Below, one piece after another: positions 8,642 through 17,765 of a stretch of DNA of 64,000 nucleotides. Each line of letters opens with the position of its first letter. Positions within the stretch are counted from its first letter, which is position 1. The translations under genes and the position numbers were made by a program. Origin of the DNA: an uncultured Lachnospiraceae bacterium (GTDB lineage Bacteria; Bacillota; Clostridia; Lachnospirales; Lachnospiraceae); assembly GCA_958402795.1 (NCBI GenBank), contig CATXUX010000010.1, positions 1 through 64,000 of the forward strand, in the 5' to 3' direction. Below the pieces are notes generated by a model that was not told the origin of the DNA, searched no databases, and saw only the letters and a program-made list of their open reading frames with translations.

Positions 8642-10336
8642 CTACTGTTCTGCTTTTTTCTTCTTCACCCACTTTACCGCTGCAACTACGGCAAACGCAC
8701 ACAGCACAGCACACACTGCCGCCATGATGATCCACCACTGCCCCGGATCGTCCTTTGTGTCCCCGGAAGTTTCTGAAAAAGGAGACTGGATCATCGTAGA
8801 AAACTCTTTCGTTTCTGTATATTCGGTGCCGCCCTCGTCTTCGTAATAAAACGTTACCGTTCCTTTCGATGCGCCATACGAACTGTCTCCCTCTGACAGA
8901 CCCGACACGGAAACCTGCGTACTTCCTGATGCCGTTGTTCCTGCTTCCATGTCTCCGATAAAAATGGTTCCCTGTGGATTCAGTCCGTCTGCCTCGATGA
9001 CCGCACGCACATTATAGACTTTCCCCCTGCCGAGGTTCATCGCCTGGATCTGTGCCTCCACCACATCAGCGATCTGCACCTCGCTGCTGATGACCAATGG
9101 ATCAAATTCCACTTTCACCGGCTGTTCCACCGAAACCTGCACGCTTCCTTCCGCTGTAACGGACGCACCTTTCGGATCCGCATAATCCAGCGCCAACGTC
9201 CACGCATACTGTCCCTGCGGCGCAGATGCATTTACCTGATAAATATAAGACGCCGTATACGTCTGCCCGGCGGGAATCGAATCTACATAAATCGTATCTG
9301 ACGGACTTTTCAGGCTGAAATACTCATTTGGGGCGCTGATGGTGACTGTCATATTGCGCACGGTATCACTCTTGCTCGTATTCAGCAGAATAATATCTGC
9401 CTGCACTTCGTCGCCATTGTGAATGGGGGATTTTGAAAAACTACACGACTGCACCACAACCTTCGGAGTGAAATCCGGCTCTTCCGATATCCCGTTTCCA
9501 CCTATGTCACTGCTTTGTCCGTCTCCGCCGGAAGCGGTACTACCCGTGCTGTTCTCCGGACTATCGCTACGCGCCTGAAGGCCGTCCGTTCCGTCTGCCG
9601 CGTTTCCGCCCGCATGATCTCCCTGACTGCTCCCGTCCGCGTGATCTCCTTCTCCGCTTCCATCTCCGTTTCCGCCTTCGCTGTTTCCGTCCGTTTTCCC
9701 GTCACGGATCGTTACATAAATGGTAAATTTCTTTTTTACACTGTTTCCATCTATGTCTTTTCCCTTCACCGTAAAGACAACCGGATAACTTCCATTACTT
9801 CTGTCTTCCCGGAGTTCCAGCTCGAACGAAAGCATCCAGCACACTGCCGTTTCCTCACTGTCGTTGATTTTCTCTTCGCTTTGCACGATGTCTTTGACGT
9901 AGTTCTTTGAGACGAACGGCGTGTTCTCTGAACCGCCGAGGTCTGCGGATACACGCAGGGCAGAATCCTGCATTTCTCCATCGGCAATGAGTGGAAGAAC
10001 TACATATGCCGTATTATTCTCCACTTTTGGAACATACCCTTCGGCATAAGTTTTCTCCATTCCCTCATACCGGTTCCGGCTGTCCACCATAAGCCAGACT
10101 CCGCTGTCGGAACGCACATTTTTTTCTGTTCCTGTATTTTCTTCTGTTCCTGTATTTTCTTCTGTTCCTGCATTTTCCGCCGTATATGCAGTATTGACAA
10201 CCGTACCTTTTTCATATGCAAGGGACTGCCTTGTATCGTTTTCGGCAGATACCTGCAGCGGCCGCCCCAGATCTGCCGCCGGCATACACAATACTGCCAT
10301 CAGAAGCATAACGACTCCTTTTCTTATCCGGTTCAT
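8642..10336 (-). CDS. Surface protein with CARDB/NEW3-like domains and C-terminal TM anchor
   Basis: A 564-residue secreted protein. A signal peptide (about 1-31) is followed by a short ENTGTE repeat tract (about 52-72), a first folded domain (80-210), a Gly/Asp-rich linker (about 212-285) and two Ig-like domains of the COG1361/CARDB type (about 290-400 and 405-515). The end is a TM helix (about 537-557) and a KKKK tail. This pattern is that of an extracellular adhesive or scaffolding protein held in the membrane. Its ATG overlaps the stop of the ABC ATPase gene by 4 bases, so synthesis is coupled to the transporter. Confidence 0.75.
   Translation of the reverse strand: MNRIRKGVVMLLMAVLCMPAADLGRPLQVSAENDTRQSLAYEKGTVVNTAYTAENAGTEENTGTEENTGTEKNVRSDSGVWLMVDSRNRYEGMEKTYAEGYVPKVENNTAYVVLPLIADGEMQDSALRVSADLGGSENTPFVSKNYVKDIVQSEEKINDSEETAVCWMLSFELELREDRSNGSYPVVFTVKGKDIDGNSVKKKFTIYVTIRDGKTDGNSEGGNGDGSGEGDHADGSSQGDHAGGNAADGTDGLQARSDSPENSTGSTASGGDGQSSDIGGNGISEEPDFTPKVVVQSCSFSKSPIHNGDEVQADIILLNTSKSDTVRNMTVTISAPNEYFSLKSPSDTIYVDSIPAGQTYTASYIYQVNASAPQGQYAWTLALDYADPKGASVTAEGSVQVSVEQPVKVEFDPLVISSEVQIADVVEAQIQAMNLGRGKVYNVRAVIEADGLNPQGTIFIGDMEAGTTASGSTQVSVSGLSEGDSSYGASKGTVTFYYEDEGGTEYTETKEFSTMIQSPFSETSGDTKDDPGQWWIIMAAVCAVLCAFAVVAAVKWVKKKKAEQ
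10124..10177. repeat. Three tandem copies of an 18-bp unit
   Basis: TTCTGTTCCTGTATTTTC occurs three times head to tail (third copy with one change) inside the surface-protein gene, encoding ENTGTE repeats on the minus strand. Such in-frame repeats can change copy number by slippage without breaking the frame. Confidence 0.9.
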
Positions 10337-10962
10337 TTCCAGTCCTCCTCCATCTCGTGAACATCATCGCACAATTCTTCAATATCCTGTGCGTTGTGAC
10401 TCGCCAGCAGGATCGTCTTATCCTGCAGCCGGAGCTCTTTTAAAAGATTCCGCATCTCTCGCACGCCCGCTTTATCCAGTCCGTTAAATGGTTCGTCCAA
10501 CACCAGCGTCTGCGGATTTTCCATGATTGCCTGCGCGATCCCAAGCCGCTGACGCATTCCCAGCGAATATTTGGCAACCGGCTTCTTCAGTTCCGGATCC
10601 AGACCAACCCGGCGGATACTGTCCATAATCTCCTGCTTTCCGATTCTTGCTTTCAAGGATGCGAGAATTTTAAGATTCTGGTATCCCGTCGCATTCGGTA
10701 AGAAACCAGGCGTCTCAATCATCACGCCCAAGTCGTCCGGAAAATCGCATTCCTTTCCAACCTGCTTTCCATTCACAAAAATCTGTCCCTGATCCGGCTG
10801 CAGAAATCCGCAGATACATTTCATCAGTACTGTTTTCCCACTTCCGTTGTTGCCGACAATCCCGTAAATCTGTCCCGGACAGATCTTTAGATTTACATCC
10901 GTAAGAACTTTATCCTTTCCAAATGATTTTTCCACATGTTCTGCCACAATTCCGCCCTGCAT
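10333..10962 (-). CDS. ABC transporter ATP-binding protein
   Basis: A 209-residue ATPase of the CcmA/ABC-2 export type. It shows Walker A GNNGSGKTV, Q-loop, signature YSLGMRQRLGIAQA, Walker B TLVLDEPFNGLD and the switch His in LLASHN. The ATG at 10962 is preferred to the in-frame start at 11010 because GGGAGGA stands just before it and the domain begins immediately (GGIVAEHVEKSFGKDK). It would energise the two membrane proteins upstream. Substrate unknown; the missing maturation or peptide genes argue against calling it bacteriocin immunity. Confidence 0.92.
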   Translation of the reverse strand: MQGGIVAEHVEKSFGKDKVLTDVNLKICPGQIYGIVGNNGSGKTVLMKCICGFLQPDQGQIFVNGKQVGKECDFPDDLGVMIETPGFLPNATGYQNLKILASLKARIGKQEIMDSIRRVGLDPELKKPVAKYSLGMRQRLGIAQAIMENPQTLVLDEPFNGLDKAGVREMRNLLKELRLQDKTILLASHNAQDIEELCDDVHEMEEDWK

Positions 10963-10984
10963 TTCTACCGTCCTCCCTTCTATG

Positions 10985-11878
10985 CTACCGCTGTGTTCCG
11001 CTGAAATCAAACTGGTACGTTCTGATCCGCCGCAAAGACAGCAGAAAAAGCAATATGCTTTCAGCCGCGAAGATCAGATAGGACATCCACAGTTTCGGCA
11101 GGTTGTCATATCCGAAGTTGTGCATATAATACGTCGCATGGTTGAGCGGCGAAATCCACCCGAATAAAATATTGGCGACTACCATTCTTTCCTGCGGAAT
11201 GTTCAGCCATTCAGATAGTATCTGTGGACTCAGCACCATACCGAATGCACTGAACAGAATACCTCCGATGACGCCGCCGTTTCCTCTCCACAGATTCAGA
11301 TACAGGATCAGGCCTGCCATGACCAGCGAATACCCGAGCATCAGACCGAAAATGTGTATCGTGCAGGTATAGGGGAAGGACAGTTCCAGTACCTTGACAA
11401 ATGCCGGGATCACGATTTCCTCTCCCAGCCGCGAATACCCTAAGATTGCCGCCGTATCACTCCACAGGTTTGCCGTGTACGCATGGCTCCCTGCCAGCAG
11501 GCACGTAGAGAGTAAAATAAAGCATAAAAAAAGAAAGGTTGCGCCGGTTATGTAAAGAATCTCGCCGAGCATCCATGTCGTCCGGTCCATCCGCACCAGA
11601 AACAGCGGCACTTCGTTGCCCAGGTTGGGGATATCCGCAAACAGCAGAAGAAGCAGAAGGGATATCGTGAGAATGGATCCGGCGTCTCCGAATGTCCAGA
11701 TAAACGGTTCAAAAACCTGCAGATTCGTATCATGCTGCTGTGCGAACTGTACGACTTTATCAGAAAGCAGAAAACTGACAACAAATCCCAGTCCGAACGC
11801 AAGAAAGATCTGTGGACTGCCGCGCCACCGCCGGAAGTTCGCCCCAGCCGCCACTGTAATCTGTCTCAGTCTGTTCAT
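10985..11878 (-). CDS. ABC-2-type permease
   Basis: A 297-residue membrane protein with about six hydrophobic spans (for example FLAFGLGFVVSFLLSD, ILTISLLLLLLFADIP, ITGATFLFLCFILLSTC and the C-terminal YLIFAAESILLFLLSLRRI). It lies directly upstream of the ATPase gene (22 bases), which supports a permease role. The motif content is too weak for a specific family. The segment between TM1 and TM2 (VQFAQQHDTNLQVFEPF) is probably extracellular. Confidence 0.75.
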   Translation of the reverse strand: MNRLRQITVAAGANFRRWRGSPQIFLAFGLGFVVSFLLSDKVVQFAQQHDTNLQVFEPFIWTFGDAGSILTISLLLLLLFADIPNLGNEVPLFLVRMDRTTWMLGEILYITGATFLFLCFILLSTCLLAGSHAYTANLWSDTAAILGYSRLGEEIVIPAFVKVLELSFPYTCTIHIFGLMLGYSLVMAGLILYLNLWRGNGGVIGGILFSAFGMVLSPQILSEWLNIPQERMVVANILFGWISPLNHATYYMHNFGYDNLPKLWMSYLIFAAESILLFLLSLRRIRTYQFDFSGTQR

Positions 11879-11917
11879 CTATTTTGTCCCCTTTCCTATT
11901 CCAATGTATGCCGACCA

Positions 11918-12544
11918 TTAGTCCTGCCGGATTTTGTGCTTTAGAATTTGCGCGTACACATACGCGCAGATCAGGATCAGACCCGCCAGCAGCATCTTCA
12001 CGCCGTCTTCTCCAAAGATCCATACATGCTCCGGAGCGATCCACTCATATGGATACAGACAATACAGTCCGTTGAAGTAGCGTTCATGTAAAATCACCAG
12101 CAGGTAATAGATCACGAACGCGCCTCCATACGCCAGATACCTACTGCCGGACAGCGCTGCAAGCAGAGCGGACACCAGTCCCCAGAGCATTCCGGATAGC
12201 AGCAAAAGCACCGGATTCAGGCTGCATTTTTCATCCCCGCTGATCAGAAGATACAGCCAGCCGCCCAGAGCCTCACTCAAGCCGCCGCTTACAGCGCAGA
12301 CCACCGTCCTGCCCCGGATATATGCCGACGTTCCTGCCCGCGGAAGATAAAATTTCAGGAACCCGCTCTGGTAATCCGACAGCCATGCGGTAGAATAGGG
12401 CAGCGTACACAGAACCGGCACGCTCATACGGAACAGATCCGAGTCAAAACCTGCCGTAAACAAAATCACCAGTTCCAGTACAACTCCCAACAGAAATCCG
12501 CGGGACAGCATCGCCCTTTTCAAATCTGTCTCAAAACTGTTCAT
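11918..12544 (-). CDS. Second small ABC-2-like membrane protein
   Basis: A 208-residue protein with about six predicted membrane spans (GFLLGVVLELVILFTAG, the region around residues 100-140, and AYGGAFVIYYLLVIL among them). It starts with a short cytoplasmic segment (MNSFETDLKRAMLSRGF) typical of ABC-2 permeases. Its position between the lipoprotein and the other permease suggests that the two membrane proteins form a heterodimeric channel. No substrate can be inferred. Confidence 0.65.
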   Translation of the reverse strand: MNSFETDLKRAMLSRGFLLGVVLELVILFTAGFDSDLFRMSVPVLCTLPYSTAWLSDYQSGFLKFYLPRAGTSAYIRGRTVVCAVSGGLSEALGGWLYLLISGDEKCSLNPVLLLLSGMLWGLVSALLAALSGSRYLAYGGAFVIYYLLVILHERYFNGLYCLYPYEWIAPEHVWIFGEDGVKMLLAGLILICAYVYAQILKHKIRQD

Positions 12545-12555
12545 TCCTTCCTCCG

Positions 12556-14127
12556 TCAGTATCCAAGCGATCGGTCGATCACAGATCCGTCGATCGCATT
12601 GACTGTCAGAAAACTCTGAGGACTTGTCTCGTCAGTCATGCCGGTATATGGATTCGGGTCTTCACTCACGCCGAAGAAATCCCATGCCGGGACAAGCAGT
12701 CCGGTGTCATAGCTGTCCGCCTCGCTGACTCTGATATACCCGAGCTTCACGCGGTCGATCTTCAGCGTCCTGTGCATCTGTTCTTCTCCCGTTTCTTCTG
12801 CATTTGTCACCAGTATCATTTGTTCAAAGATCGCCTTGATCTCGTCAAACGATTTCAGCGCCGACTGATCCACCACCGTTTCCGTCAGTTCCAGCGGCGC
12901 ATTATAATCAAATCCGACAATTCCCTTGTCGCTGATCCGGAATTCAATACATTCTGTCGGCCATTCTTTCTTCACATAATTGTCATTGTCCCATCCTTCT
13001 TCATGCTTCGCCGTCGGATCAAACGTCACAAACGCGCCGTCCACATTGCGCATATACCGCAGAATATAACGTGTCGAGTATCCCATCTCCGTACTTTCCC
13101 TTTCTGTGTCATCAATCGTACCGTTTTGGTCATATCGGATGTCCTCGATTTCGTTGTACAGTCCGCCTTCATAATACCGGAAGTCGCTGATTCCCACTTT
13201 TGCGAGGAATTCGTCTGCCATACTGACCGCCGCTTCCAGTGACAGCGCCGCAGTCTCATCCTCATACGCATACAGTCTTACATCAGAATCAATCACTTTA
13301 CCAAAATCCGGTTCTTCCCCGTCCGCCGCCCAGATATAATCTGCATATGGATCATTCAGGTTGCTGCCTGCCGGAACTACATAGCTGACAAAACAATATC
13401 CATGCCCGCTGCGTCTGTACCGCAGGCAGTTCCCCCGCTCCGGATTATTCTGTGCATACAGGGAGATATAGTCATCATTTTTGGCATCGTTCACTCCGTA
13501 ATAAATCTGCCCGTCCGGATTCAGGCTGTATGCCCATTCATAAAACTCTCTCGTATCCCCCTGCTTCTCCTGCATGTCAACAAACTGATTATCCGATTCA
13601 TTTCCTTTATATATGATCTTGTCCGGTGCATTTTCATATTTGCTCTGCAGATCATCAATTTCTGACTGTATGAGTTCTTTTTCCTCATCCGAAAACCCGT
13701 CCTCAGCCATACTCGCTTTCATGTCCGCAATATCACGTTCGATACTGCTTTTGGTTCCCTCCATCAAGATTGCGCCGTCATACAGTATTTCGTCCGGTAT
13801 CAACTCCCTGCGTATCTGATCCAGCAGTTCCTGGCTGATCTGCTTTTGCCGCACGCGGATAACCGACAGTTGATCCGTCTCCGGAATGTCTACCTTTGCG
13901 TCTACATCCACCTCCACGTTCAAAGACTCGTCCGACAGGGTGGTCTGCCACGTATCATACTGCTTCATATCCTCCAGTCCGGCAGTATCTTCATCACTCT
14001 GCGCCTGCTCGATCAGCTTATCCATGTCCTTATTCACCACAATGGATGAGTCCGGGTTCTCCTGACACCCGGAAAGTCCCATCGTAAATGCCATTGCTAT
14101 GGCAGTCACCGCCGCTTTTCTCTTCAT
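12556..14127 (-). CDS. Lipoprotein, DUF6034-like
   Basis: A 523-residue lipoprotein. A short signal peptide ends in the lipobox GLSGC (Cys at about residue 21), so the mature protein is lipid-anchored outside the membrane. The rest is hydrophilic with no recognised catalytic motif; a coiled-coil-like stretch spans about 115-165. It resembles the DUF6034 group, although that is a memory-based call. The ATG at 14127 is chosen because AAAGGGGAG precedes it. It is the first gene of the operon that continues with the two permeases, ATPase and two surface proteins, with 11 bases to the next gene. Confidence 0.7.
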   Translation of the reverse strand: MKRKAAVTAIAMAFTMGLSGCQENPDSSIVVNKDMDKLIEQAQSDEDTAGLEDMKQYDTWQTTLSDESLNVEVDVDAKVDIPETDQLSVIRVRQKQISQELLDQIRRELIPDEILYDGAILMEGTKSSIERDIADMKASMAEDGFSDEEKELIQSEIDDLQSKYENAPDKIIYKGNESDNQFVDMQEKQGDTREFYEWAYSLNPDGQIYYGVNDAKNDDYISLYAQNNPERGNCLRYRRSGHGYCFVSYVVPAGSNLNDPYADYIWAADGEEPDFGKVIDSDVRLYAYEDETAALSLEAAVSMADEFLAKVGISDFRYYEGGLYNEIEDIRYDQNGTIDDTERESTEMGYSTRYILRYMRNVDGAFVTFDPTAKHEEGWDNDNYVKKEWPTECIEFRISDKGIVGFDYNAPLELTETVVDQSALKSFDEIKAIFEQMILVTNAEETGEEQMHRTLKIDRVKLGYIRVSEADSYDTGLLVPAWDFFGVSEDPNPYTGMTDETSPQSFLTVNAIDGSVIDRSLGY

Positions 14128-14252
14128 CTGTTTCTCCCCTTTCACGTTGTTTCCCGACATACTCTATCCTACCATAGAATAGAACAGCAAGTATTCATCG
14201 TTATTTAAACAAATCGTAAATTCTCAAATTTATGCTTCTCATCATTTTTTTA

Positions 14253-14281
14253 TTGTAAAACATCTGCAAAGAGACTAAAAT
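14253..14281 (+). promoter_or_regulatory. Promoter of kdgK
   Basis: TTGTAA (14253-14258), 17-base spacer, TAAAAT (14276-14281). A TTTAGGAGGAA ribosome binding site lies further downstream, before the ATG at 14329. Confidence 0.6.
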
Positions 14282-14328
14282 AGACTTAGCAACATTTTAA
14301 CGGAATTTATAAACTTTAGGAGGAACCT

Positions 14329-15414
14329 ATGGAACATTTTAATCCTTTGCTGGAACACACCAGCGACCACAAATTCATCACCATCGGCGAGATCCTGCTT
14401 CGTCTGACGCCGCCGAATTATGAGAAGATCCGAATGGCGAGCACGTTTGAAGCAAGTTACGGCGGCAGTGAAGCGAACATCGCGCTTGCGCTTGCAAATC
14501 TGGGAATCGACAGTACATTTTTCACAGTCGTACCGAACAACAGTCTGGGAAAAAGTGCCGTCCGTATGCTCCGGAGCAATGACGTACACTGCACGCCTGT
14601 GATCCTGAGCACGCCGGAGCAGACTCCGACACACCGGCTCGGAACCTATTATCTGGAAACCGGTTACGGAATCCGTCCGAGCAAGGTTACCTACGACCGC
14701 AAGCACAGCGCTTTTTCCGAATTTGATTTCAGCACCGTAGATATTCCTGCACTCTTGAAGGATTTTACCTGGCTTCATATGAGCGGGATCACACCGGCGC
14801 TCGGTGAAAACTGTAAGACATTCGTTCTTGACTGCATGAAAACGGCACACGAAATGGGACTCATCGTCAGCTTTGACGGCAACTTCCGAAGCACACTCTG
14901 GACATGGGAAGAAGCACGTGACTTCTGTACGGAATGTCTGCCCTATGTCAACGTTCTTCTGGGAATCGAGCCATACCATCTCTGGAAAGATGAGGAAGAC
15001 CACAGCAAAGGTGATGTAAAAGACGGCGTCCCGCTCCAGCCAAGCTATGAACAGCAGGACGAGATCTTCCAGTGCTTTGTAGAGCGTTACCCGAACCTGA
15101 CCTGTATCGGCCGCCATGTGCGCTACGCCCACAGCGGAAGCGAAAACAGCCTCAAAGCGTTTATGTGGTATCAGAATCATACTTTTGAGAGTAAACTTTT
15201 TACCTTCAATATCCTGGACCGCGTAGGCGGCGGAGACGCTTTTGCCAGCGGACTGATCTACGCGATGATGCATAACTATAAGCCGATGGATATGGTCAAC
15301 TTCGCCGTGGCAAGCAGTGCAATCAAACATACGATTCACGGAGACGGCAACGTCACGGACGATGCGGAGACGATCCGTAACCTGATGAACATGAATTACG
15401 ATATCAAGCGGTAA
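14329..15414 (+). CDS. kdgK: PfkB-family sugar kinase, probable 2-keto-3-deoxygluconate kinase
   Basis: A 361-residue ribokinase-family enzyme. The substrate-side motif YGGSEANIALALANLG (about 44-59) and the catalytic-Asp loop VGGGDAFASGLIYAMM (about 301-316) are clear. The length and the start ITIGEILLRLTPPNYEKI best fit KDG kinase, which phosphorylates 2-keto-3-deoxygluconate for cleavage by KDPG aldolase. No aldolase gene is adjacent, so a related sugar-acid kinase is possible. Monocistronic with its own promoter and strong terminator. Confidence 0.8.
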   Translation: MEHFNPLLEHTSDHKFITIGEILLRLTPPNYEKIRMASTFEASYGGSEANIALALANLGIDSTFFTVVPNNSLGKSAVRMLRSNDVHCTPVILSTPEQTPTHRLGTYYLETGYGIRPSKVTYDRKHSAFSEFDFSTVDIPALLKDFTWLHMSGITPALGENCKTFVLDCMKTAHEMGLIVSFDGNFRSTLWTWEEARDFCTECLPYVNVLLGIEPYHLWKDEEDHSKGDVKDGVPLQPSYEQQDEIFQCFVERYPNLTCIGRHVRYAHSGSENSLKAFMWYQNHTFESKLFTFNILDRVGGGDAFASGLIYAMMHNYKPMDMVNFAVASSAIKHTIHGDGNVTDDAETIRNLMNMNYDIKR

Positions 15415-15443
15415 GAAGTAAAACAGGGTTTCCTGTGATTGAA

Positions 15444-15489
15444 AAGAACCGACGGCTCGTGAGAGATTTCATGAGTCGTCGGTTCTTCC
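15444..15489 (+). terminator. Terminator of kdgK
   Basis: A 13-bp stem (GAACCGACGGCTC paired with GAGTCGTCGGTTC, one G-U) with a 14-base loop, followed by the pyrimidine tract TTCCTTCTTC. Confidence 0.8.
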
Positions 15490-15505
15490 TTCTTCATTCT
15501 ATTCT

Positions 15506-15534
15506 ATGATGTCGGCTCCCCAACTATGATACCT
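15506..15534. repeat. Dispersed short repeat, copy 1
   Basis: 29 bases starting ATGATGTCGGCTCCCCAA and ending CTATGATACCT. A near-identical copy lies at 50152-50182 (two extra A). This copy overlaps the stop codon of the histidine kinase gene (TAG at 15524-15526, minus strand). Confidence 0.75.
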
Positions 15535-17020
15535 GCGGATTGTTCCCGGAGACCTGTTTCCGGGGAAATAACAGAATCATTCTCGTCCCGCGTCCTTCTT
15601 CGCTCTCCACATCCAATTGGATCTGATGCCGTTTCACGATCAGGGCCGTGAGGGCAAGTCCAAGACCCGCCCCGCCGCTCTTCCGGCTCCGGGACTTGTC
15701 GACCATGTAGAATGGTTCCAGTATCTTTTCCTGTTCCTCCTTCGGAATCCCGCACCCGAAGTCCTCGACCTCAATCCGTCCGTCTCCGGCGCGCAGGATC
15801 ACGTTCCCTCCGGGTTCACTTGCCTTAATCCCATTATCGATCAGATTGACCAGCACATCTGTCATCAGATCCTTATCCACACAAAACATTTCTCCTCGTT
15901 CCTCACGCACCAGTGTCATCCGTTTTTCCTTCAATTGTACACTGCATACCTGCTCTGCCGCATCAAAAAGTTCTTTTGCCGAAACATTCCGAAATTCCAG
16001 TTCTTCGTCCTGATCCAGTTCCAGCAGTTTCATCATCTTTCCGGAGAGTCGTTCCAATCGTCCGCATTCCTGATAAATGTACTGCAGCGCCTCTTCTTCC
16101 TCTTCCGGAGTGAGCTTCACCGTCAACATCGTCTGCGCATAGCCGGAGATTGCCGTCATCGGCGTCTTCAGTTCATGCGTCAGATCACCCATGAACAGAG
16201 TTTTCCGTTTCTCTGACTCTTCCAGACTCCGTGTCCGTATTTCTACCGCCTCCGCCATTTTATTAAAGTTCTCGCCCAGGTGGCCGATTTCATCATTACG
16301 GCTGATTTCCACCCGCTGTCCATACTGCCCCTCTGCCATTCGCTGTGTTGTCTCATCCAGTTCCTTCAATGGCCTCAACACCTTTTTCAGCACCACAAAA
16401 AGAACCGCCGCCATCCCCGCTGCTATGCCAAGCAGTATCACAGCCATATACGCGGCGAACCGGCAGATCTCAGTTTTCACATATGTAATATCCCGGATAT
16501 GATATACCTGCAGGAAGCCTTTCTTTTGAGCATCATAACGAACCTCACCACTGCCGGCAGCGTCCGTAAATACAAGATATTGACCGTCTTCCCACGAAAT
16601 ATCGGCATAGTATGTCCCCGGATTCTCCGGGTAGCTTTCGTATTCCAGGTTCTGGAAATCTTCTGCGGAAAAAATAGTGTGATTATAAATATCTCTTATT
16701 CCTGTGGTATCTTGTTCCTCCGGAGCATTCCAGATACAGACTGCGTAATCATCCATCTGCTTCTTAAAAAAATATTCGACCTGCACCAGCACCGGTGTTT
16801 TGTCCGCCCCGTTTCCTATCTGTCCGGACATTCCGCTTTCCATGTCTTCCGTGATCCGCAAGACTTCCTGCGCAAGCGCATTGTAGTCCTGATATGCCTG
16901 GAGTACCGCCTGCTCCTCCAGATTCTTTGCGTAAAAGCGCAGGATCATCCCGTTCCCGATCAATGACGCAAGTACCGCTCCCGCACAGCAGATCCAGATA
17001 AGCCTTGTTCTCAATTTCAT
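15524..17020 (-). CDS. Sensor histidine kinase
   Basis: A 498-residue membrane sensor kinase. TM1 (about 5-25) and TM2 (about 190-215) bracket an extracellular sensor region of about 160 residues. Then come a HAMP linker, the H-box HELKTPMTAISGY and the ATPase boxes NLIDNGIKAS (N), DFGCGIPKEEQ (G1) and GGAGLGLAL (G2). The ATG at 17020 is preceded by GGAGGGACGGGAA. It lies 69 bases after the response regulator and is transcribed with it. The last codons of the gene coincide with a dispersed repeat. The signal is not predictable. Confidence 0.92.
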   Translation of the reverse strand: MKLRTRLIWICCAGAVLASLIGNGMILRFYAKNLEEQAVLQAYQDYNALAQEVLRITEDMESGMSGQIGNGADKTPVLVQVEYFFKKQMDDYAVCIWNAPEEQDTTGIRDIYNHTIFSAEDFQNLEYESYPENPGTYYADISWEDGQYLVFTDAAGSGEVRYDAQKKGFLQVYHIRDITYVKTEICRFAAYMAVILLGIAAGMAAVLFVVLKKVLRPLKELDETTQRMAEGQYGQRVEISRNDEIGHLGENFNKMAEAVEIRTRSLEESEKRKTLFMGDLTHELKTPMTAISGYAQTMLTVKLTPEEEEEALQYIYQECGRLERLSGKMMKLLELDQDEELEFRNVSAKELFDAAEQVCSVQLKEKRMTLVREERGEMFCVDKDLMTDVLVNLIDNGIKASEPGGNVILRAGDGRIEVEDFGCGIPKEEQEKILEPFYMVDKSRSRKSGGAGLGLALTALIVKRHQIQLDVESEEGRGTRMILLFPRKQVSGNNPQVS

Positions 17021-17089
17021 TTCCCGTCCCTCCGGCATTTCACATTTGGCACGTTCTATCGCAGCAGCAGGTTTTTCCCCTGCGTATTT

Positions 17090-17752
17090 TCAGACTTCCA
17101 GCCGGTATCCCACTTTGGATACTGTTTTGATCTGTCCGGCAAGATCCAGCTTCTTTCTCAATTGTCCGATATGGACGTCCACCGTCCGTGTCTCTCCGAA
17201 ATAATCCGTCCCCCAGACCATTTTCAGCAGATTTTCACGGGAAATCGCAATATTTTTGTTCTTTGCAAGCACGGTAAGCAATTCAAATTCCTTCGGTTTC
17301 AGCGGTACTTCCACCCCGTTCTTGCGCACCGTGTGTTCTTCAAGGTTGATCTCCAGATCCAGTATCCGTAGTATCTGCGTTCCTTTTCCCGTACGCTCCA
17401 GCACTTTTTCAATCCGCACGAGCAGCTCCAGCACTTCAAATGGTTTGACGATATAATCTTCCGCCCCGCCTTTGAGTCCCTGTATCTTCGAACCGATATC
17501 ACTCTTTGCCGTCAGAAATATCACCGGGATCTGATAGTTTTTCATGACTTCTAACAGTGCAAATCCGTCCATTCCCGGCAACATGACGTCCAGGAGCGCC
17601 AGATCAAATGTATGATCTTCTGCCAGTGCTTCCGCCGCTTCCTGTCCGTTGTACTGTAATTTCACATCATAATCTGCAACCCGCAGGTTCATGGCGATCA
17701 TCTTTGCAATCGGTTCTTCATCTTCCACTACTAAAATTCTGTTCTTTGCCAC
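17090..17752 (-). CDS. OmpR/PhoB-family response regulator
   Basis: A 220-residue regulator. The receiver domain (1-120) has the acidic pair VEDEE, phospho-acceptor Asp at about residue 55 in LLDVMLPGMDG and the conserved Lys in YIVKPFE. The C-terminal winged helix (about 130-220) has the usual LTPKEFELL-like start (PLKPKEFELLTVLAKN) and RTVDVHIGQLRKKL. It pairs with the kinase downstream and follows the LicR-like gene by 13 bases, so all three may form one unit. Confidence 0.95.
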   Translation of the reverse strand: MAKNRILVVEDEEPIAKMIAMNLRVADYDVKLQYNGQEAAEALAEDHTFDLALLDVMLPGMDGFALLEVMKNYQIPVIFLTAKSDIGSKIQGLKGGAEDYIVKPFEVLELLVRIEKVLERTGKGTQILRILDLEINLEEHTVRKNGVEVPLKPKEFELLTVLAKNKNIAISRENLLKMVWGTDYFGETRTVDVHIGQLRKKLDLAGQIKTVSKVGYRLEV

Positions 17753-17765
17753 TGACGTTCTCCTC

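Noticed and set aside
14275..15339. Antisense frame (354 codons) across kdgK
   Set aside because: Covers the kdgK promoter and most of a well-supported kinase gene; no family features.
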